A stretch of 64,000 bases of DNA from Neovahlkampfia damariscottae (GCA_016618085.1 JABLTG010000012.1:141748-205747); one strand, 5' to 3'. Counted from the stretch's first letter, positions 53,045 through 63,656 are shown. Translations and numbers: made by a program. The notes: a model not told the origin generated them from the sequence alone.

Positions 53045-53902
53045 ATGAATAAATTTGTAAATTTGTATGATATATTTAATTTCACAATGTTGCTTTTTTT
53101 TTATCCAATCATGAGGCTTCATGAGAATTCAATACAAGTCGAGCTAATTGAAGAGAACCATGATGAAAACTCCGAAGAAGAAAATGAAGAAGCAAACCTT
53201 TTAAAAAATGAAGAATACAGTAGCGAAGAACCAGAAGATTATATTCCAGAAATTCATTACAACACCGAATTCCTTTATATTTTTTGTGTACTCATAGGTT
53301 TTTTGGTGATGCTACTAATAATTAGCTTTATATTTTTTGCATCAGCTTCTTATATTATACATCATCCATTAATATACAAATCTTCGGTTTATGTTGAAAT
53401 TCCTTTGGAAGAAATTCGTGAAGAATATTATCATATTTATTATTCACGTCCATTGAGTTCAACATTATATTCATGGAAAATGAGTTCAACATCCAACAAT
53501 TTTTCTTGTGATTCATGGACTGACGACAAAATTGCAAGAATCAAAATTGAAGATTTTAACCTTCTTCCAAAAAATTTGGTGAAAGGAATGTTGACTCCTT
53601 ATAAGCACTCAAACTATAAAATTTGTAACATTTTGAATGTTATTCCACAGTATAAATGTCATAGTCAAGGAGTATGGAAAAATTTTGAAGACTTTATATT
53701 TCAAAATCATCATGGTAAAATAATAACTACAACTCCAATTTATGGAAGAAAAACTATCATGTCAAACAAAACAATGATTTATGTACCTGATAAAATATGC
53801 AAGAACATTGATGGAACAAATTATTGTATGGAACATAACGAAAACGTTTGTCAAAATCATTGGTGCAACATCATCACCCCAAAATTGGAAGGATGCAAAT
53901 AG
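53045..53902 (+). CDS. Hypothetical single-pass membrane protein
   Basis: 285 residues, or 263 if the ATG at 53111 is used (CCAATC directly precedes it). An acidic N-terminus ('ENHDENSEEENEEANLL') is followed by one strong helix ('FLYIFCVLIGFLVMLLIISFIFF') and a C-terminal part with several Cys, best read as type II topology with an outside domain. No family is recognised. Confidence 0.6.
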   Translation: MNKFVNLYDIFNFTMLLFFYPIMRLHENSIQVELIEENHDENSEEENEEANLLKNEEYSSEEPEDYIPEIHYNTEFLYIFCVLIGFLVMLLIISFIFFASASYIIHHPLIYKSSVYVEIPLEEIREEYYHIYYSRPLSSTLYSWKMSSTSNNFSCDSWTDDKIARIKIEDFNLLPKNLVKGMLTPYKHSNYKICNILNVIPQYKCHSQGVWKNFEDFIFQNHHGKIITTTPIYGRKTIMSNKTMIYVPDKICKNIDGTNYCMEHNENVCQNHWCNIITPKLEGCK

Positions 53903-53905
53903 AAA

Positions 53906-55904
53906 TTAAAAAAATTGTTTATTCAAATAAATGTCCTTGGTTCCTTGATATAGTTTGTAAGAAGGATATTGTTGAGAGCTATCTGGACTGGGTTCAAATT
54001 TCTCTTGAATATAATCGGTTGTTCTTTTGAGTATCTTTTCAAAATTTTCATTATTGTTGAGATATTGAATGAGAGATCCTGTGAATACACTATATTGATT
54101 GGATGTTCTTGATTCTTCTCCTGGATCAGTTGCATAGACAACAATAGTTTGATTTTTTGTTTCTGGTTCAGAAGTCTCCATTTTTTTATATTCTCGGATA
54201 ACAGATTTCTTCAATGAAAAAGGTTCTTTGATTTTTGTTTCCGAATTTTCATTTGGGAATGAATATTGTTTTTTCTTTCCATTTGTTCTACAACAATCTA
54301 ATACCACAATCAAAGTGATTGATTTACCAGATTTCTTCACTGGATTGATGAGACATTCATGGAGATTCAATGGAATTTCATCTGTCCCAAAAATCAAAAT
54401 ACACCCATCTTGTTCTAAACCATGACCAGAATAATAGAAAAACAACAATGTATCATCTTTAAGAGTGTCCAATGTGTTCTGAATTATACTTGTCATTCTT
54501 TTGTGCTTCAAATTTATATGAGGTTTTGAATCAAATTTCATTGATTTTAAAATCTTATCAATCTCTTTTGCATCATTCTTACAACAATTTAAAGGTTTCC
54601 AAGTATCATATTGTTCAATTCCAATTGATATTCCAATTTTTATCTTTGATTTAAAAATCATATTTTCTTCCTTTTCATAGGTTTGAATATATTTTGGTGG
54701 ATTCTGCATCCCATAAATATCTGGAAAATTATCATATTCAAATAATGCATAGAAACATGTTTTTTTTAAATCAACATCTAGAATATGACCTAAATTTTTT
54801 AAAATTTCTTCTTTTAGTGGAAATTCTTCCTCATTTGGATATAAAACATCGAATTCTTCTTTTTTCATTGTTTCCAACAAGATCTTTTTGATTAATTTTT
54901 TCCCACAAAGGTCATATTTTGAACAGAGTACATTCCAATTCTGAATTATTGAAGAACATTTCAAGATTTTTGTTTCAAGATCATTTTTGATTCTCTCATA
55001 TATGTTTTCTTGTGCACTTTCTGGAGTGAAAAAAATTTCCATTGGGAGTGTCCAAAAAAAGTCATGTCCCAAATAAACATCTGGAAAATTATTCAATCGA
55101 TAAGTTGAATCTAATAGATTTTTATCTGACCTTCTCAAATTTCTTTTTTTTTCTAGCAAATCTTTCAAAATCTGTTCAGAAGCGTCTCGTTTTGATTTTC
55201 CAGTTTGAAGATTGGACTTGATTGAATTAAAAATCAATGAACCTAAATGTTTTTCATCTTCATTTCCATGCTGAAATATGGAATAGAATAAGTCTAGATA
55301 ATTATAAATAGGATTATTGTCAATGTAAGACAAAAATTCTTTGCTAAAAAAATTTGAGAAATCCGATACTGGATAAGAACCATATTTTTTAATGTAATGA
55401 ATAACATTCTTGGAAAAAAATTATGTTCTATTGTTGTCTTACTTTGAAATTTTTTGAAATGAGTTTTTCTGTTTTCAAAGACAATCCAAAGCCTTTTTGT
55501 AATAGTTCCATGGTAAAATGATAGGAATTATTGTATCTTTTTGAAAATTTTTCATTTACATTCCAGTGATCAACAATTTGAGTGACATCATTGATGACTT
55601 CTTCAATGTTTTTTTGGATTGGTGGTAAATTGACAGATAAAAAGGACAAAGTTTGAATTATTAAAACTGTGGATTCATTTGTAAAATGAATAATTTTTGA
55701 TCCAAACTGAACTCCTAAGGAACAAGATGTGTATGGTTCTAATGGATTATTAGATTCAAGATGAACATTTTTATTCCAAAAGTTGTTTTTTGGAACTTGA
55801 AAATCCAACAGAACCAATTTTAGATTCACGGCCTTTTCTTCGAGTTTTTTTAAGATTTTTTTGATTTGTTTTTGGTTCGAAACAATAGTTCTTTTGAGGG
55901 TCAT
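53906..55904 (-). CDS. Caspase-like cysteine peptidase with long N-terminal region
   Basis: Two exons (intron 55409-55442) give 654 residues. The C-terminal third is a caspase/C14 domain: 'IGISIGIEQYDTWKPLNCC' at the first strand, catalytic His in 'LFFYYSGHGLEQDG', catalytic Cys in 'VVLDCCRTN', and 'VVYATDPGEES' after it. The spacing is that of metacaspase-like or orthocaspase-like p20 units. The N-terminal 380 residues are helical and have no known domain. There is no transmembrane segment. Specificity (Arg/Lys or Asp) cannot be read from sequence. Confidence 0.82.
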
Positions 55905-56033
55905 TTTTTAAGTGTTTGAAAATTGTTTCTTTGATTTGATTCGTCCAATCTTTTTGTTTGTTTGTTAAAAATTTCGATTCACATTGAGTTAGAATTTCAC
56001 CTTTTTCTTTCAACAAAGCAAGAAAGTTGTTTC

Positions 56034-56038
56034 ATTGG
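56034..56038 (-). promoter_or_regulatory. Inverted CCAAT box of transporter gene
   Basis: ATTGG 9 nt before the ATG at 56048. Confidence 0.45.
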
Positions 56039-56047
56039 TCAACAAAA

Positions 56048-57435
56048 ATGAAAACTGATTCACATTCGACTGAAACTCTGTTAGTAGATGACTCAAATGA
56101 CTCAGATGAGGAACGTTTTATCGAAGAGAATAAAAATAGACATGGTAATTTGTTCAGCTCTACAATTAATTTAATGTCTGGTGTGGCAAGTGGAGCAATT
56201 TTAAGTTTGAAAAAAAAAATTTAATTTATTTTTTTTTTAGCCATTCCAATGACTCTCAACAAATCTGGAATCGTTATTTCTTATATAACTCTTCTATTGA
56301 TAGGTTTTTTATTGTTGATTCCAGCTTTTCTGCTGGTAAGTTCTGCTACTAAAAAAAGAATTTATTCTTTAGAAAAATTAAGCTATGCTACTCATGGAAA
56401 ATTTGGAAGTTTGTTTGCAAAATTATGTATATTTGGGTACTCTTTTGGAATCATTGTTTCATATTTTATTATTATTGCCGACTTATTGTCATCAATGATC
56501 AATTATTGGTTAGGAACTGCAATTGACCAAAAAATTTTCATTGCAATTTCAATCATTTTTATATTACCTTCCATTTTGTTGATGAATAAGAAGGTTTTAA
56601 ATTACACCAGTGTTGTTGCATTTGTATGTTTGTTGTACATCTTTCTCTTTGTAATAGCAAAAGGAAATTATTATTTAGAAAATAGAGTTGTTTGTGCGAA
56701 TTTCAACGCATGGAACATAGTTTCAACTTTTTTCATTCATATTTTTGCCTACTCATTTCATGTCAATGTTCTTTCAATTCAGTAAAGTTACAAATTCATT
56801 CACATATTTTTAGAGAAAATTTGTACAATCCAACACAAAGAAGAATGGGAATTTCTCTAACAACAAGTACTTTATTAAGTTTATTTATATATTTAACAAC
56901 TGGATTTGTCGGATATATCACTTTTAGTGCATCTACATTGGAGAATTTCATGAAAAATCATAAAGAATCAGATATCTTTGTTCAAATTGGAAAAATTGCA
57001 TTTATGATAATGATACTGTGTTCTTGTCCAACTATTTCAATCCCTTTCAAGAAAATGATAATAAATACAAATCGAATGATAAGTTCAAAATCTGTTCAAT
57101 ATCCAATTACTGGGAATGTAATCATATCCATTGCAATAAGTTCAACGTAACGAAAATTTTAGAATTTAATTTCAATAGTACAATGCTTACAGCCTTGATA
57201 GTTCCAAATATTACTTTGATTTTCATATTGATTGGAATTTTTTCGAGGTACTTCAACATATTTTTAATCTTCAAGTTTCATGTTATTGGTGATTCCAGTA
57301 TTGATTTTTATGAAGTTATATGATTCTGATTCTGAATTCATATTTTTTCATCACCCGACTTTAATATTAATTTTCACTATATTTTTCATCTTTCCGATCA
57401 TGCTTTTCATGACATTGAACAATTGTCTCATATAA
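56048..57435 (+). CDS. Amino acid transporter, SLC38/AAAP family
   Basis: Five exons (introns 56205-56240, 56782-56813, 57147-57178, 57248-57275) give 419 residues with about eleven helices. An acidic N-terminus (DDSNDSDEERF) is followed by 'STINLMSGVASGAILTIPMT', the family's first-helix block (N.....G.GIL..P). After helix 7, 'ENLYNPTQRRMG' matches the 'L.nP...RM' step. The family carries amino acids with sodium or protons across plasma, vacuole or lysosome membranes. Substrate unknown. Confidence 0.85.
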
Positions 57436-57783
57436 GTACTCGAAAATGTTGCTTATCGGGATTAAGGCATACATGGATAAATATTTATTTTTGAAGTTGA
57501 ATTTTTGGTTAAATAACCTGTATCTATTGCATTTACATTTTTTATGATTATTTTCTGTAGCTAAACTCTCTTCTTCATTATGTCTGACATTTTCATAAGA
57601 TTTATTACCAATATTTTTTCATTGTGGTATGTCTCTTCATGTTGATGGACACATACTCCGTCCTGAATTATTATCAAATGTCAAATTTTTATTCACCATT
57701 ATCCAACAAGATGGCAAATGGTATTTTGTACAATTTGATGAAGTTAATTTGATGAAAAATTTTTAAAATCAAGTCAAATAATT
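57436..57783 (+). other. Spacer with possible exon
   Basis: A/T-rich with no clear gene apart from the short frame listed next. Confidence 0.35.
57629..57766 (+). CDS. Possible 45-aa hypothetical peptide or terminal exon
   Basis: The frame 'MSLHVDGHILRPELLSN' ... 'QQDGKWYFVQFDEVNLMKNF' has protein-like composition but no CCAAT box and no family. It may be an exon or relic. Confidence 0.2.
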   Translation: MSLHVDGHILRPELLSNVKFLFTIIQQDGKWYFVQFDEVNLMKNF

Positions 57784-58911
57784 TCATTTTTTTTTATCTA
57801 AAATTTCATCCACTTCAACAAATTGATCTAAAATTTCTTTGATGTTTTTCATTGTGTTGCTTTTTGCTAAAGTAATGAAAATCCTCAAATTAATTGAATT
57901 CATTTCAATATCTCTTTCTTCATCAGTGAATGAAATGATCTCTTTGTTATTATTTTCAATCAAAAATAAGTTTTGATGACCTCTGTCAAATAGATATTTT
58001 CTCAATGAAAAGTCTTCTTTTTTGTTTCTTATAGTTGATGCAGATACTATCCAATGCTTGATGGAATCATCAAATTCTTCTTTCCAACATTGAAATACCC
58101 ATTTAAACATTCCACAAATAGATGAAGAACATTTACAATATGGAAGTAATACATTCAATGAAGGAATCAATTTATCTTTCAAAAATGGTGAAATTTCATC
58201 AACCAATCCATTTTTTTGATATCTTTCATATAATTTCTCTTCATTTTCTTCGTTTAATTTCAAATCTCGAAATGATTTGTTGACAAATCCTTCATGATTT
58301 GAGTCCTCCGAGTTTTGTTTTTTTGAAATAATTTTCAAATTTACAGTGGAGTTAAAAATAAAAATAGCAAACAAAATATTGTATAATTTGCATGATTTTT
58401 GATGTTTTAAAAATGAAAAAATGATTTTTAAAAATGCACTAAAAGCTTGATGATCTGCCACTTCAAACTCTTCTTTTGACCTTTTTTCAAACATTTGTTG
58501 AACAAAGGCAGTTCTATAATTGAATGTATCTGAAATCTCTTGGTGGTTAATTTCAAATTTTTCGTAAATAAATTTGAAATATGAATGAACAAATAAATTT
58601 GTAAATTTGAAGTTGTCATATTTCTGTAAAATTTTTTTTAATTCTTGTTCTTGATTTTTATGAAAATTTTTTTTTTGATTTTCGAAAAAGGTTTTTAATT
58701 CTTGAAATAAATCTTCATGATTTTCTTTTTCAATTTTAATTTTTTCGATTTTTTCCAAGTCTTCTTTTGGGATGTCTTTTTTTTTTGGTGTTTTTTTTGG
58801 AGTGTTTTTCTTTTTTGTTTTTAACTTGTTTTCAGGTGTCTTGAGTTCAACTGATATACTCATGGATTCTAATGATTTTGATAATTTCTCTTCTTCTTGA
58901 TTTACTTCCAT
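57784..58911 (-). CDS. Hypothetical charged helical protein
   Basis: A single exon of 375 residues. The first 100 residues are Lys/Glu-rich with 'KTKKKNTPKKTPKKKD', which could act as a nuclear signal. The rest is helical ('FSAFLKIIFSFLKH', 'LLPYCKCSSSICGMFKWVFQ'). I do not recognise it. A CCAAT box 16 nt upstream supports the start. The promoter region is shared with the DEAD-box gene. Confidence 0.65.
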   Translation of the reverse strand: MEVNQEEEKLSKSLESMSISVELKTPENKLKTKKKNTPKKTPKKKDIPKEDLEKIEKIKIEKENHEDLFQELKTFFENQKKNFHKNQEQELKKILQKYDNFKFTNLFVHSYFKFIYEKFEINHQEISDTFNYRTAFVQQMFEKRSKEEFEVADHQAFSAFLKIIFSFLKHQKSCKLYNILFAIFIFNSTVNLKIISKKQNSEDSNHEGFVNKSFRDLKLNEENEEKLYERYQKNGLVDEISPFLKDKLIPSLNVLLPYCKCSSSICGMFKWVFQCWKEEFDDSIKHWIVSASTIRNKKEDFSLRKYLFDRGHQNLFLIENNNKEIISFTDEERDIEMNSINLRIFITLAKSNTMKNIKEILDQFVEVDEILDKKK

Positions 58912-58927
58912 TTTTCCTGATATTCCT

Positions 58928-58932
58928 ATTGG
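58928..58932 (-). promoter_or_regulatory. CCAAT box of the charged helical protein gene
   Basis: CCAAT on the gene strand, 16 nt before its ATG. Confidence 0.5.
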
Positions 58933-59129
58933 TCAATTTTCCAAAGCAAACATTCCTCAAATCTGCTTCAACTTGGTCAAAATCTCTACATTTTAACATT
59001 TTAAATATTTCCCGGTTTTTTATTGAGTCTACAGCTTTTTGTTTCTTTTTTGATGAATTCTGTCCATTTGAAAAATTGCACCAATCATTTTCTTTTTTTG
59101 ATTCATTTTTTTATCACATCACAGAAAAT

Positions 59130-60713
59130 ATGGTGAAGAAAAATAAACCACAAAATGGAAACACAACAAATAATCCAACAAAAATAACAAAACAAAATAA
59201 AACAAAATCAAAAAATTCAAATGTGGAAATCATAAATGAAGATTCAGTTGAAATCATTGAAGAAAAAATTTCTGAACCAGAAGTTACATTTGATATCAAG
59301 ACTATTGAACCTTCAACAGTAGATTTTAAAGAAGAGGATGTTTCAAATTTCTTTAAAGCAAATGCAATCACAATATCTGGAAAACAAAAATTTACTCCAA
59401 ATTTAACATTTGCTTCAACAAATTTTCCAAAAGATATTTTAAAAAAACTTGAAGTTTTTGATTATCCAACTCCAATTCAAGCAATATCATGGCCAATTGT
59501 TAGACAAAAAAATAACGTTGTTTCAATTGCAAAAACAGGATCAGGAAAAACTTTAGCATTTGTTGTACCAGCGATTATGCATGCAAGAAAGCATGGACCT
59601 TTGAAAGAAGGTGATGGTCCTGTAGTTTTAGTTTTAACTCCAACTCGTGAGTTAGCTCAACAAATTCATGGTGAATTTCAAAAATTTGGACGTTCATTAA
59701 AAGTCACTTGTGTTTATGGAGGAATTGACTACACAAAAAAAAAGAATTTAAAAGGAACACAAGTCTTAATTGCAACACCTGGTCGATTGAATGATCTGCT
59801 TGATAAAGATTTTACAAATATGAACACAGTTTCTTTTTTAACTTTGGATGAAGCTGATCAAATGTTGGATATGGGATTTGAAGTTCAAATCAAAAGAATT
59901 GTTTCAAAAATCTCAAAAGATAGACAAACTTGTTTGTTCAGTGCGACTTGGAAACCAAATGTCAAAAAAATTGCACAAGAATACTGTCCAAATGAAATCA
60001 AAATTAACATTGGAAAATATGAAGTATCAACAAATGACGCTGTAAAACAACATTTTATTCCATTTTCATGTGTAAGAGAACGTATAAACGAATTCAAAGG
60101 TTTGGTGATCAATTTAAGAAAAAAAGATCCAAAAATGAAAATGTTGGTCTTTTCTGGAACAAAAAAAGGATGTACAAGGTTGAATGAGTTATTAGGAGGA
60201 CTCAAAATCAGGGCTTGTGAAATTCATGGTGATATTGATCAAAGAAGAAGAGAAAAAGCATTATCACAATTTAAATCAAATGAAGTAACAATTATGATTG
60301 CTACAGATGTTGCTGCAAGAGGTCTTGATATTTCAGATGTATCAGTTGTAATCAATTTTGATTTTGCAAGGGATATTGAAAATTATGTGCATAGAATTGG
60401 AAGAACTGGTCGTGCAGGAAAGACAGGAGAAGCATACACTTTCATTGGTGAAACTGAAGATATTCAGTTGATGTTTGAGTTAAAAAAAATTCTTGAAAAG
60501 GGAAATAATCCAATTCCTGATTGTGTAAAACGATATACTGATTTATCAAAATCTGAATTGGAAAAACTCAAAGGAGAACAAAAACAACAGAGAAGAGAGA
60601 AATATGAAAAGAGAAACAATGGAAAGCAAAATAGAAATAAAGGAAATGGAAAGGCAAACAAAGCAAAGAACACACAAAAATTCCAAGCTATGTCAAAAAT
60701 GAAAAAAAAATAA
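59130..60713 (+). CDS. DEAD-box RNA helicase
   Basis: A single exon of 527 residues from the ATG that follows a CCAAT box at 59081-59085. The open frame runs further up without support. All helicase motifs are present: Q motif 'YPTPIQAISWPI', motif I 'AKTGSGKT', 'PTRELAQQIH', 'TPGRL', DEAD in 'LDEADQMLDMGF', SAT in 'FSATW', 'IATDVAARGLDI' and 'YVHRIGRTGRAG'. The C-terminus is a Lys/Asn/Gly-rich tail and the N-terminus is acidic and Lys-rich, both common in nucleolar DBP2/DDX-type helicases. It probably acts in rRNA processing or mRNP remodelling. The exact subfamily is open. Confidence 0.95.
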   Translation: MVKKNKPQNGNTTNNPTKITKQNKTKSKNSNVEIINEDSVEIIEEKISEPEVTFDIKTIEPSTVDFKEEDVSNFFKANAITISGKQKFTPNLTFASTNFPKDILKKLEVFDYPTPIQAISWPIVRQKNNVVSIAKTGSGKTLAFVVPAIMHARKHGPLKEGDGPVVLVLTPTRELAQQIHGEFQKFGRSLKVTCVYGGIDYTKKKNLKGTQVLIATPGRLNDLLDKDFTNMNTVSFLTLDEADQMLDMGFEVQIKRIVSKISKDRQTCLFSATWKPNVKKIAQEYCPNEIKINIGKYEVSTNDAVKQHFIPFSCVRERINEFKGLVINLRKKDPKMKMLVFSGTKKGCTRLNELLGGLKIRACEIHGDIDQRRREKALSQFKSNEVTIMIATDVAARGLDISDVSVVINFDFARDIENYVHRIGRTGRAGKTGEAYTFIGETEDIQLMFELKKILEKGNNPIPDCVKRYTDLSKSELEKLKGEQKQQRREKYEKRNNGKQNRNKGNGKANKAKNTQKFQAMSKMKKK

Positions 60714-60774
60714 ACATTTATCACCAATTTATTTCATTGGTGGACTGAGAAATAAAAAAACAAAAGAGCTACCC

Positions 60775-62133
60775 ATGAGCAACATTGAAAAGATTTTCTC
60801 TAAACCAAATTTAAACCAAAAAGCAATAAAAAAATCCAATGGAATTATTATCTACACTTTCCAACCAGACAACTACAGTTTGAAAGAGTTTCTTGTAAAA
60901 GTACGTCTTGACAACAACATGAAACTATCATTTGTTAATGAACATTTTGAAAAAGTATTCATATCAAAATTAGAAATTGAAGAAAATCCAAAGGAGCTGT
61001 CTGAAAAAAAGTGGAATTTTAAAGTAGAGTTTGAAGAACATTCAATACCTTTGGAGAATTCTCCGGCCAGTATCAGTATTCGTTCATTTCAAACATATCA
61101 ATCTCCACAGGTTAAATATGTCAATGGTGAATACAGGGTTCGTGGTTCAGATTCTAAAGATGATGGATTCTCAATCAAAATGGATTTATGTTTATCTTCA
61201 AAAAAAATAGAAATATTCAACACTAGGATTGGATTTAAATCTGAATTAATATCATTTAAAGATTATTATCAACTTTTTAAAATAAAAATACCAACAATCA
61301 TTCAAAAAATGGAAAACAAAAATGTCTTTGGAACCATTGAAATACCTGCTTTTTTTCAAATGGTCAATTCAACATTTCATTTTTCAAATACAAAAACTCA
61401 TGTATTCGATATGGATCTTAATTTGATGAATTTTTCAAAATATGGAATCTCATCAATTGTCAAATGTGAATTGCAAGATTACAAATCAGAATTGAATATT
61501 TTTGAATTTGAATCTGAATTATTGATTCAACAAGGAAGTTTTATTGAAATACCATCTTCTGTGTATGAAGGAACTTCTTTTTTCGAAAGACCCAAAGAAC
61601 TTGATTTTATACCAAATTATTTGAAACATAAACCTGTGATATTTTATTTCAATGGAGCAATTGAAAAGTTAAAACTGAACAAAGAGAACATCTCAGAGAT
61701 TGTTTTTAACTCAAAAAATGCTGAATTTTCTTTTTTTCCTTCAAAGAAGCAATTGACTATTCGTCTCTGCACACAGCACACTTTTCGATTTAGATTCATA
61801 TACAATTTAGAAAATATGATGATATGTATCATTCAATCTAAATTTTATTTTGACTTCGGTGATTTATTTGACAAAGTTATTGTTGGTGACTTAAGCAATA
61901 TCGAAACCCGTTTTTCTTCGAACAAACAACGATTGATGCTTGAAGATGGATTTCTGGAAGTTTATGGTTATAATTACAGTGATAATGATGTTTTAGTCAG
62001 GATTCCAATACATAATGAAGATCCAGAAGCCTATGTCAATTGGGAATTCAATTCTATTTTTGATGTAAATATTCAAAAATCATTGAACATTCCACAAGAC
62101 ACTCTATCAACTATGAAATTCAGATTTGAATAA
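60775..62133 (+). CDS. Hypothetical beta-rich protein
   Basis: A single exon of 452 residues, strand-rich with few helices ('GIIIYTFQPDNYSLKEFLVK', 'YVNGEYRVRG', 'KLSFVNEHFEKVFI'). There is no signal peptide, membrane span or catalytic motif. The style recalls the unplaced tail of the ABC1-like protein in this window, but no alignment was possible by eye. An inverted CCAAT lies 34 nt upstream. Confidence 0.65.
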   Translation: MSNIEKIFSKPNLNQKAIKKSNGIIIYTFQPDNYSLKEFLVKVRLDNNMKLSFVNEHFEKVFISKLEIEENPKELSEKKWNFKVEFEEHSIPLENSPASISIRSFQTYQSPQVKYVNGEYRVRGSDSKDDGFSIKMDLCLSSKKIEIFNTRIGFKSELISFKDYYQLFKIKIPTIIQKMENKNVFGTIEIPAFFQMVNSTFHFSNTKTHVFDMDLNLMNFSKYGISSIVKCELQDYKSELNIFEFESELLIQQGSFIEIPSSVYEGTSFFERPKELDFIPNYLKHKPVIFYFNGAIEKLKLNKENISEIVFNSKNAEFSFFPSKKQLTIRLCTQHTFRFRFIYNLENMMICIIQSKFYFDFGDLFDKVIVGDLSNIETRFSSNKQRLMLEDGFLEVYGYNYSDNDVLVRIPIHNEDPEAYVNWEFNSIFDVNIQKSLNIPQDTLSTMKFRFE

Positions 62134-62165
62134 AGATAAAGATGTTATCAAGTTGTACCAACCAA

Positions 62166-62232
62166 CCAATTGTCTTGATTTCAAGAAAGAAGTACTTTAT
62201 TCTTGCTTCGTTTCCTAAGTCAAGACAATTGG
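62166..62232. repeat. Perfect 13 bp inverted repeat
   Basis: CCAATTGTCTTGA (62166-62178) is the exact reverse complement of 62220-62232, with a 41 nt spacer. Each arm carries a CCAAT. It lies between two plus-strand genes and may be a double promoter element or a 3' hairpin. Confidence 0.6.
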
Positions 62233-62373
62233 CTAATTCAAAGTATCCATATATATACTGGTTCTAACTTAATGATTGGTTCTTAAATTCTCCTGATTCA
62301 TTTCTATAAATTGTTTAACAACTCGTCAGTCTTGCCATTATGATTTTTACATTTTGTTTTTTTCTGATTGTTG

Positions 62374-62378
62374 ATTGG
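62374..62378 (-). promoter_or_regulatory. Inverted CCAAT box of kelch gene
   Basis: ATTGG 13 nt before ATG 62392. Confidence 0.5.
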
Positions 62379-62391
62379 ATGATTATTTTTC

Positions 62392-63345
62392 ATGAAGTTG
62401 GTACGACAAACTTCACCTCCTCCAGGAAATTTTGGTTGTGAAATAATACAACACCAAAATGAATTGTTTATGTTTTCAGGATATGGAGCTCGTGGATTTC
62501 TTGACGATTTTTTGTACGTGTTTGATTTGAAAAAAAATATTTGGCATTCAAAAAACATAGATCCACCACCAAAAATAGTCGCAGGAAAAGCTGTTTTTTA
62601 TAATGAACCAAAAAAACAATTCTTAATTTATGGTGCAAGTGAAATAACAAAAATTTCTTCAATAGATTTCAAAGTAACAAAACAAGATACTCCATTTTCT
62701 TTGAGATATTTTGCTTCAGTATTAGATGATGATATAATTTATATTTTTGGAGGCTTGCTTGAAGATGGAGTGTTGAAAACAGACTCCGAGATAGTTAGTG
62801 TTTTAAAATATTTTATTTCTTCAAATTCATGGGAAGAAATTGAAACATTTGGTGATATTCCAAAATCTTTTAAACACTACAAAGCAGTTATTGATAAAAA
62901 TGGAAAAATTTTTGTGAATGGTCCCGAGGGAACTTTGTATCATTTTAACCAAAACAACAATCATTGGAATTTAGTGACAAGACATCATTTTCTGAAGAGA
63001 AAAGGGACTATGATAAATATAGGAAGGTATATTTATTTTATTGGTTCAAACTTTGATTCATCAATTTACAAATATTCTATTCCTTGCAATAATTTTGAAG
63101 TTGTTAATTCTAGGGCATATGGAAATATTCACTCGAATCGTAGACATGAATTACATTGTTCCTGTATTGTTGATTTGGATGGTAAAGAATATATTTATAC
63201 ATTTGGTGGATGGAATCATAATGGGAAATATTTAAATCATATGTTTTGTTTGGATGTAACAAAAGAAGCATTCTTTGATGGAATTGAATTCTTGAAATTC
63301 ATCAAAAGGAAACAATTATTTGATATGAAATTTTTATTCTTATGA
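62392..63345 (+). CDS. Kelch-repeat protein, possibly truncated
   Basis: A single exon of 317 residues with five to six kelch-like blades ('MFSGYGARGFLDDF', 'IYIFGGLLEDG', 'YTFGGWNHNGKYLN'). The end, 'FLKFIKRKQLFDMKFLFL', looks like the lead-in to a BTB domain (fsDv.f) but stops at once. The gene may therefore have lost a BTB part seen in the 16-19 kb relative. No intron donor is evident near the stop. Confidence 0.75.
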   Translation: MKLVRQTSPPPGNFGCEIIQHQNELFMFSGYGARGFLDDFLYVFDLKKNIWHSKNIDPPPKIVAGKAVFYNEPKKQFLIYGASEITKISSIDFKVTKQDTPFSLRYFASVLDDDIIYIFGGLLEDGVLKTDSEIVSVLKYFISSNSWEEIETFGDIPKSFKHYKAVIDKNGKIFVNGPEGTLYHFNQNNNHWNLVTRHHFLKRKGTMINIGRYIYFIGSNFDSSIYKYSIPCNNFEVVNSRAYGNIHSNRRHELHCSCIVDLDGKEYIYTFGGWNHNGKYLNHMFCLDVTKEAFFDGIEFLKFIKRKQLFDMKFLFL

Positions 63346-63506
63346 CTCAACAATTATATGTTTCATCGCCGATGAATGAATAAAAAGGATTTAGAAAAAA
63401 GTTTTTGATTCTCCATAAAATTTCACAATTTTTCACTTACGATTTGTTTATAGTATATGGAATTCTAACTGATGGGTTTCCTGCTCTTAGATCTCTTTCA
63501 TCCAAA

Positions 63507-63587
63507 GCAGGTGTGGCCGAGCGGTCAAGGCGACTGACTTGAAATCAGTTGGGATTTCCCGCGCAGGTTCGAATCCTGTCACCTGCG
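63507..63587 (+). tRNA. tRNA-Ser (anticodon UGA)
   Basis: Full cloverleaf of 81 nt. Acceptor GCAGGTG pairs with CACCTGC, with discriminator G. The D arm is 'GGCCGAGCGGTCAAGGC' (A box). The anticodon stem ACTGA/TCAGT holds loop CTTGAAA with anticodon TGA at 63540-63542. A variable arm of serine type follows, then a T arm with GGTTCGAATCC (B box). No intron. A T-run follows at 63593-63600 as an RNA polymerase III stop. Confidence 0.97.
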
Positions 63588-63621
63588 AATTTCTTTTTTA
63601 TGATATTCACCCACTTATAAA

Positions 63622-63656
63622 CTGGCAAAAGTGACCAAAACGATCATTTCCACCAG
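63622..63656 (-). other. Strong hairpin just 3' of the Fanzor-type gene
   Basis: On the gene strand a 15-position stem (14 pairable, four of them G-U, one A-C mismatch) closes a GTTTT loop. It starts 14 nt after the stop codon. In TnpB/Fanzor loci the guide RNA lies at the 3' end of the gene, so this may be part of the guide RNA scaffold. A terminator or element-end hairpin are alternatives. Confidence 0.45.
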
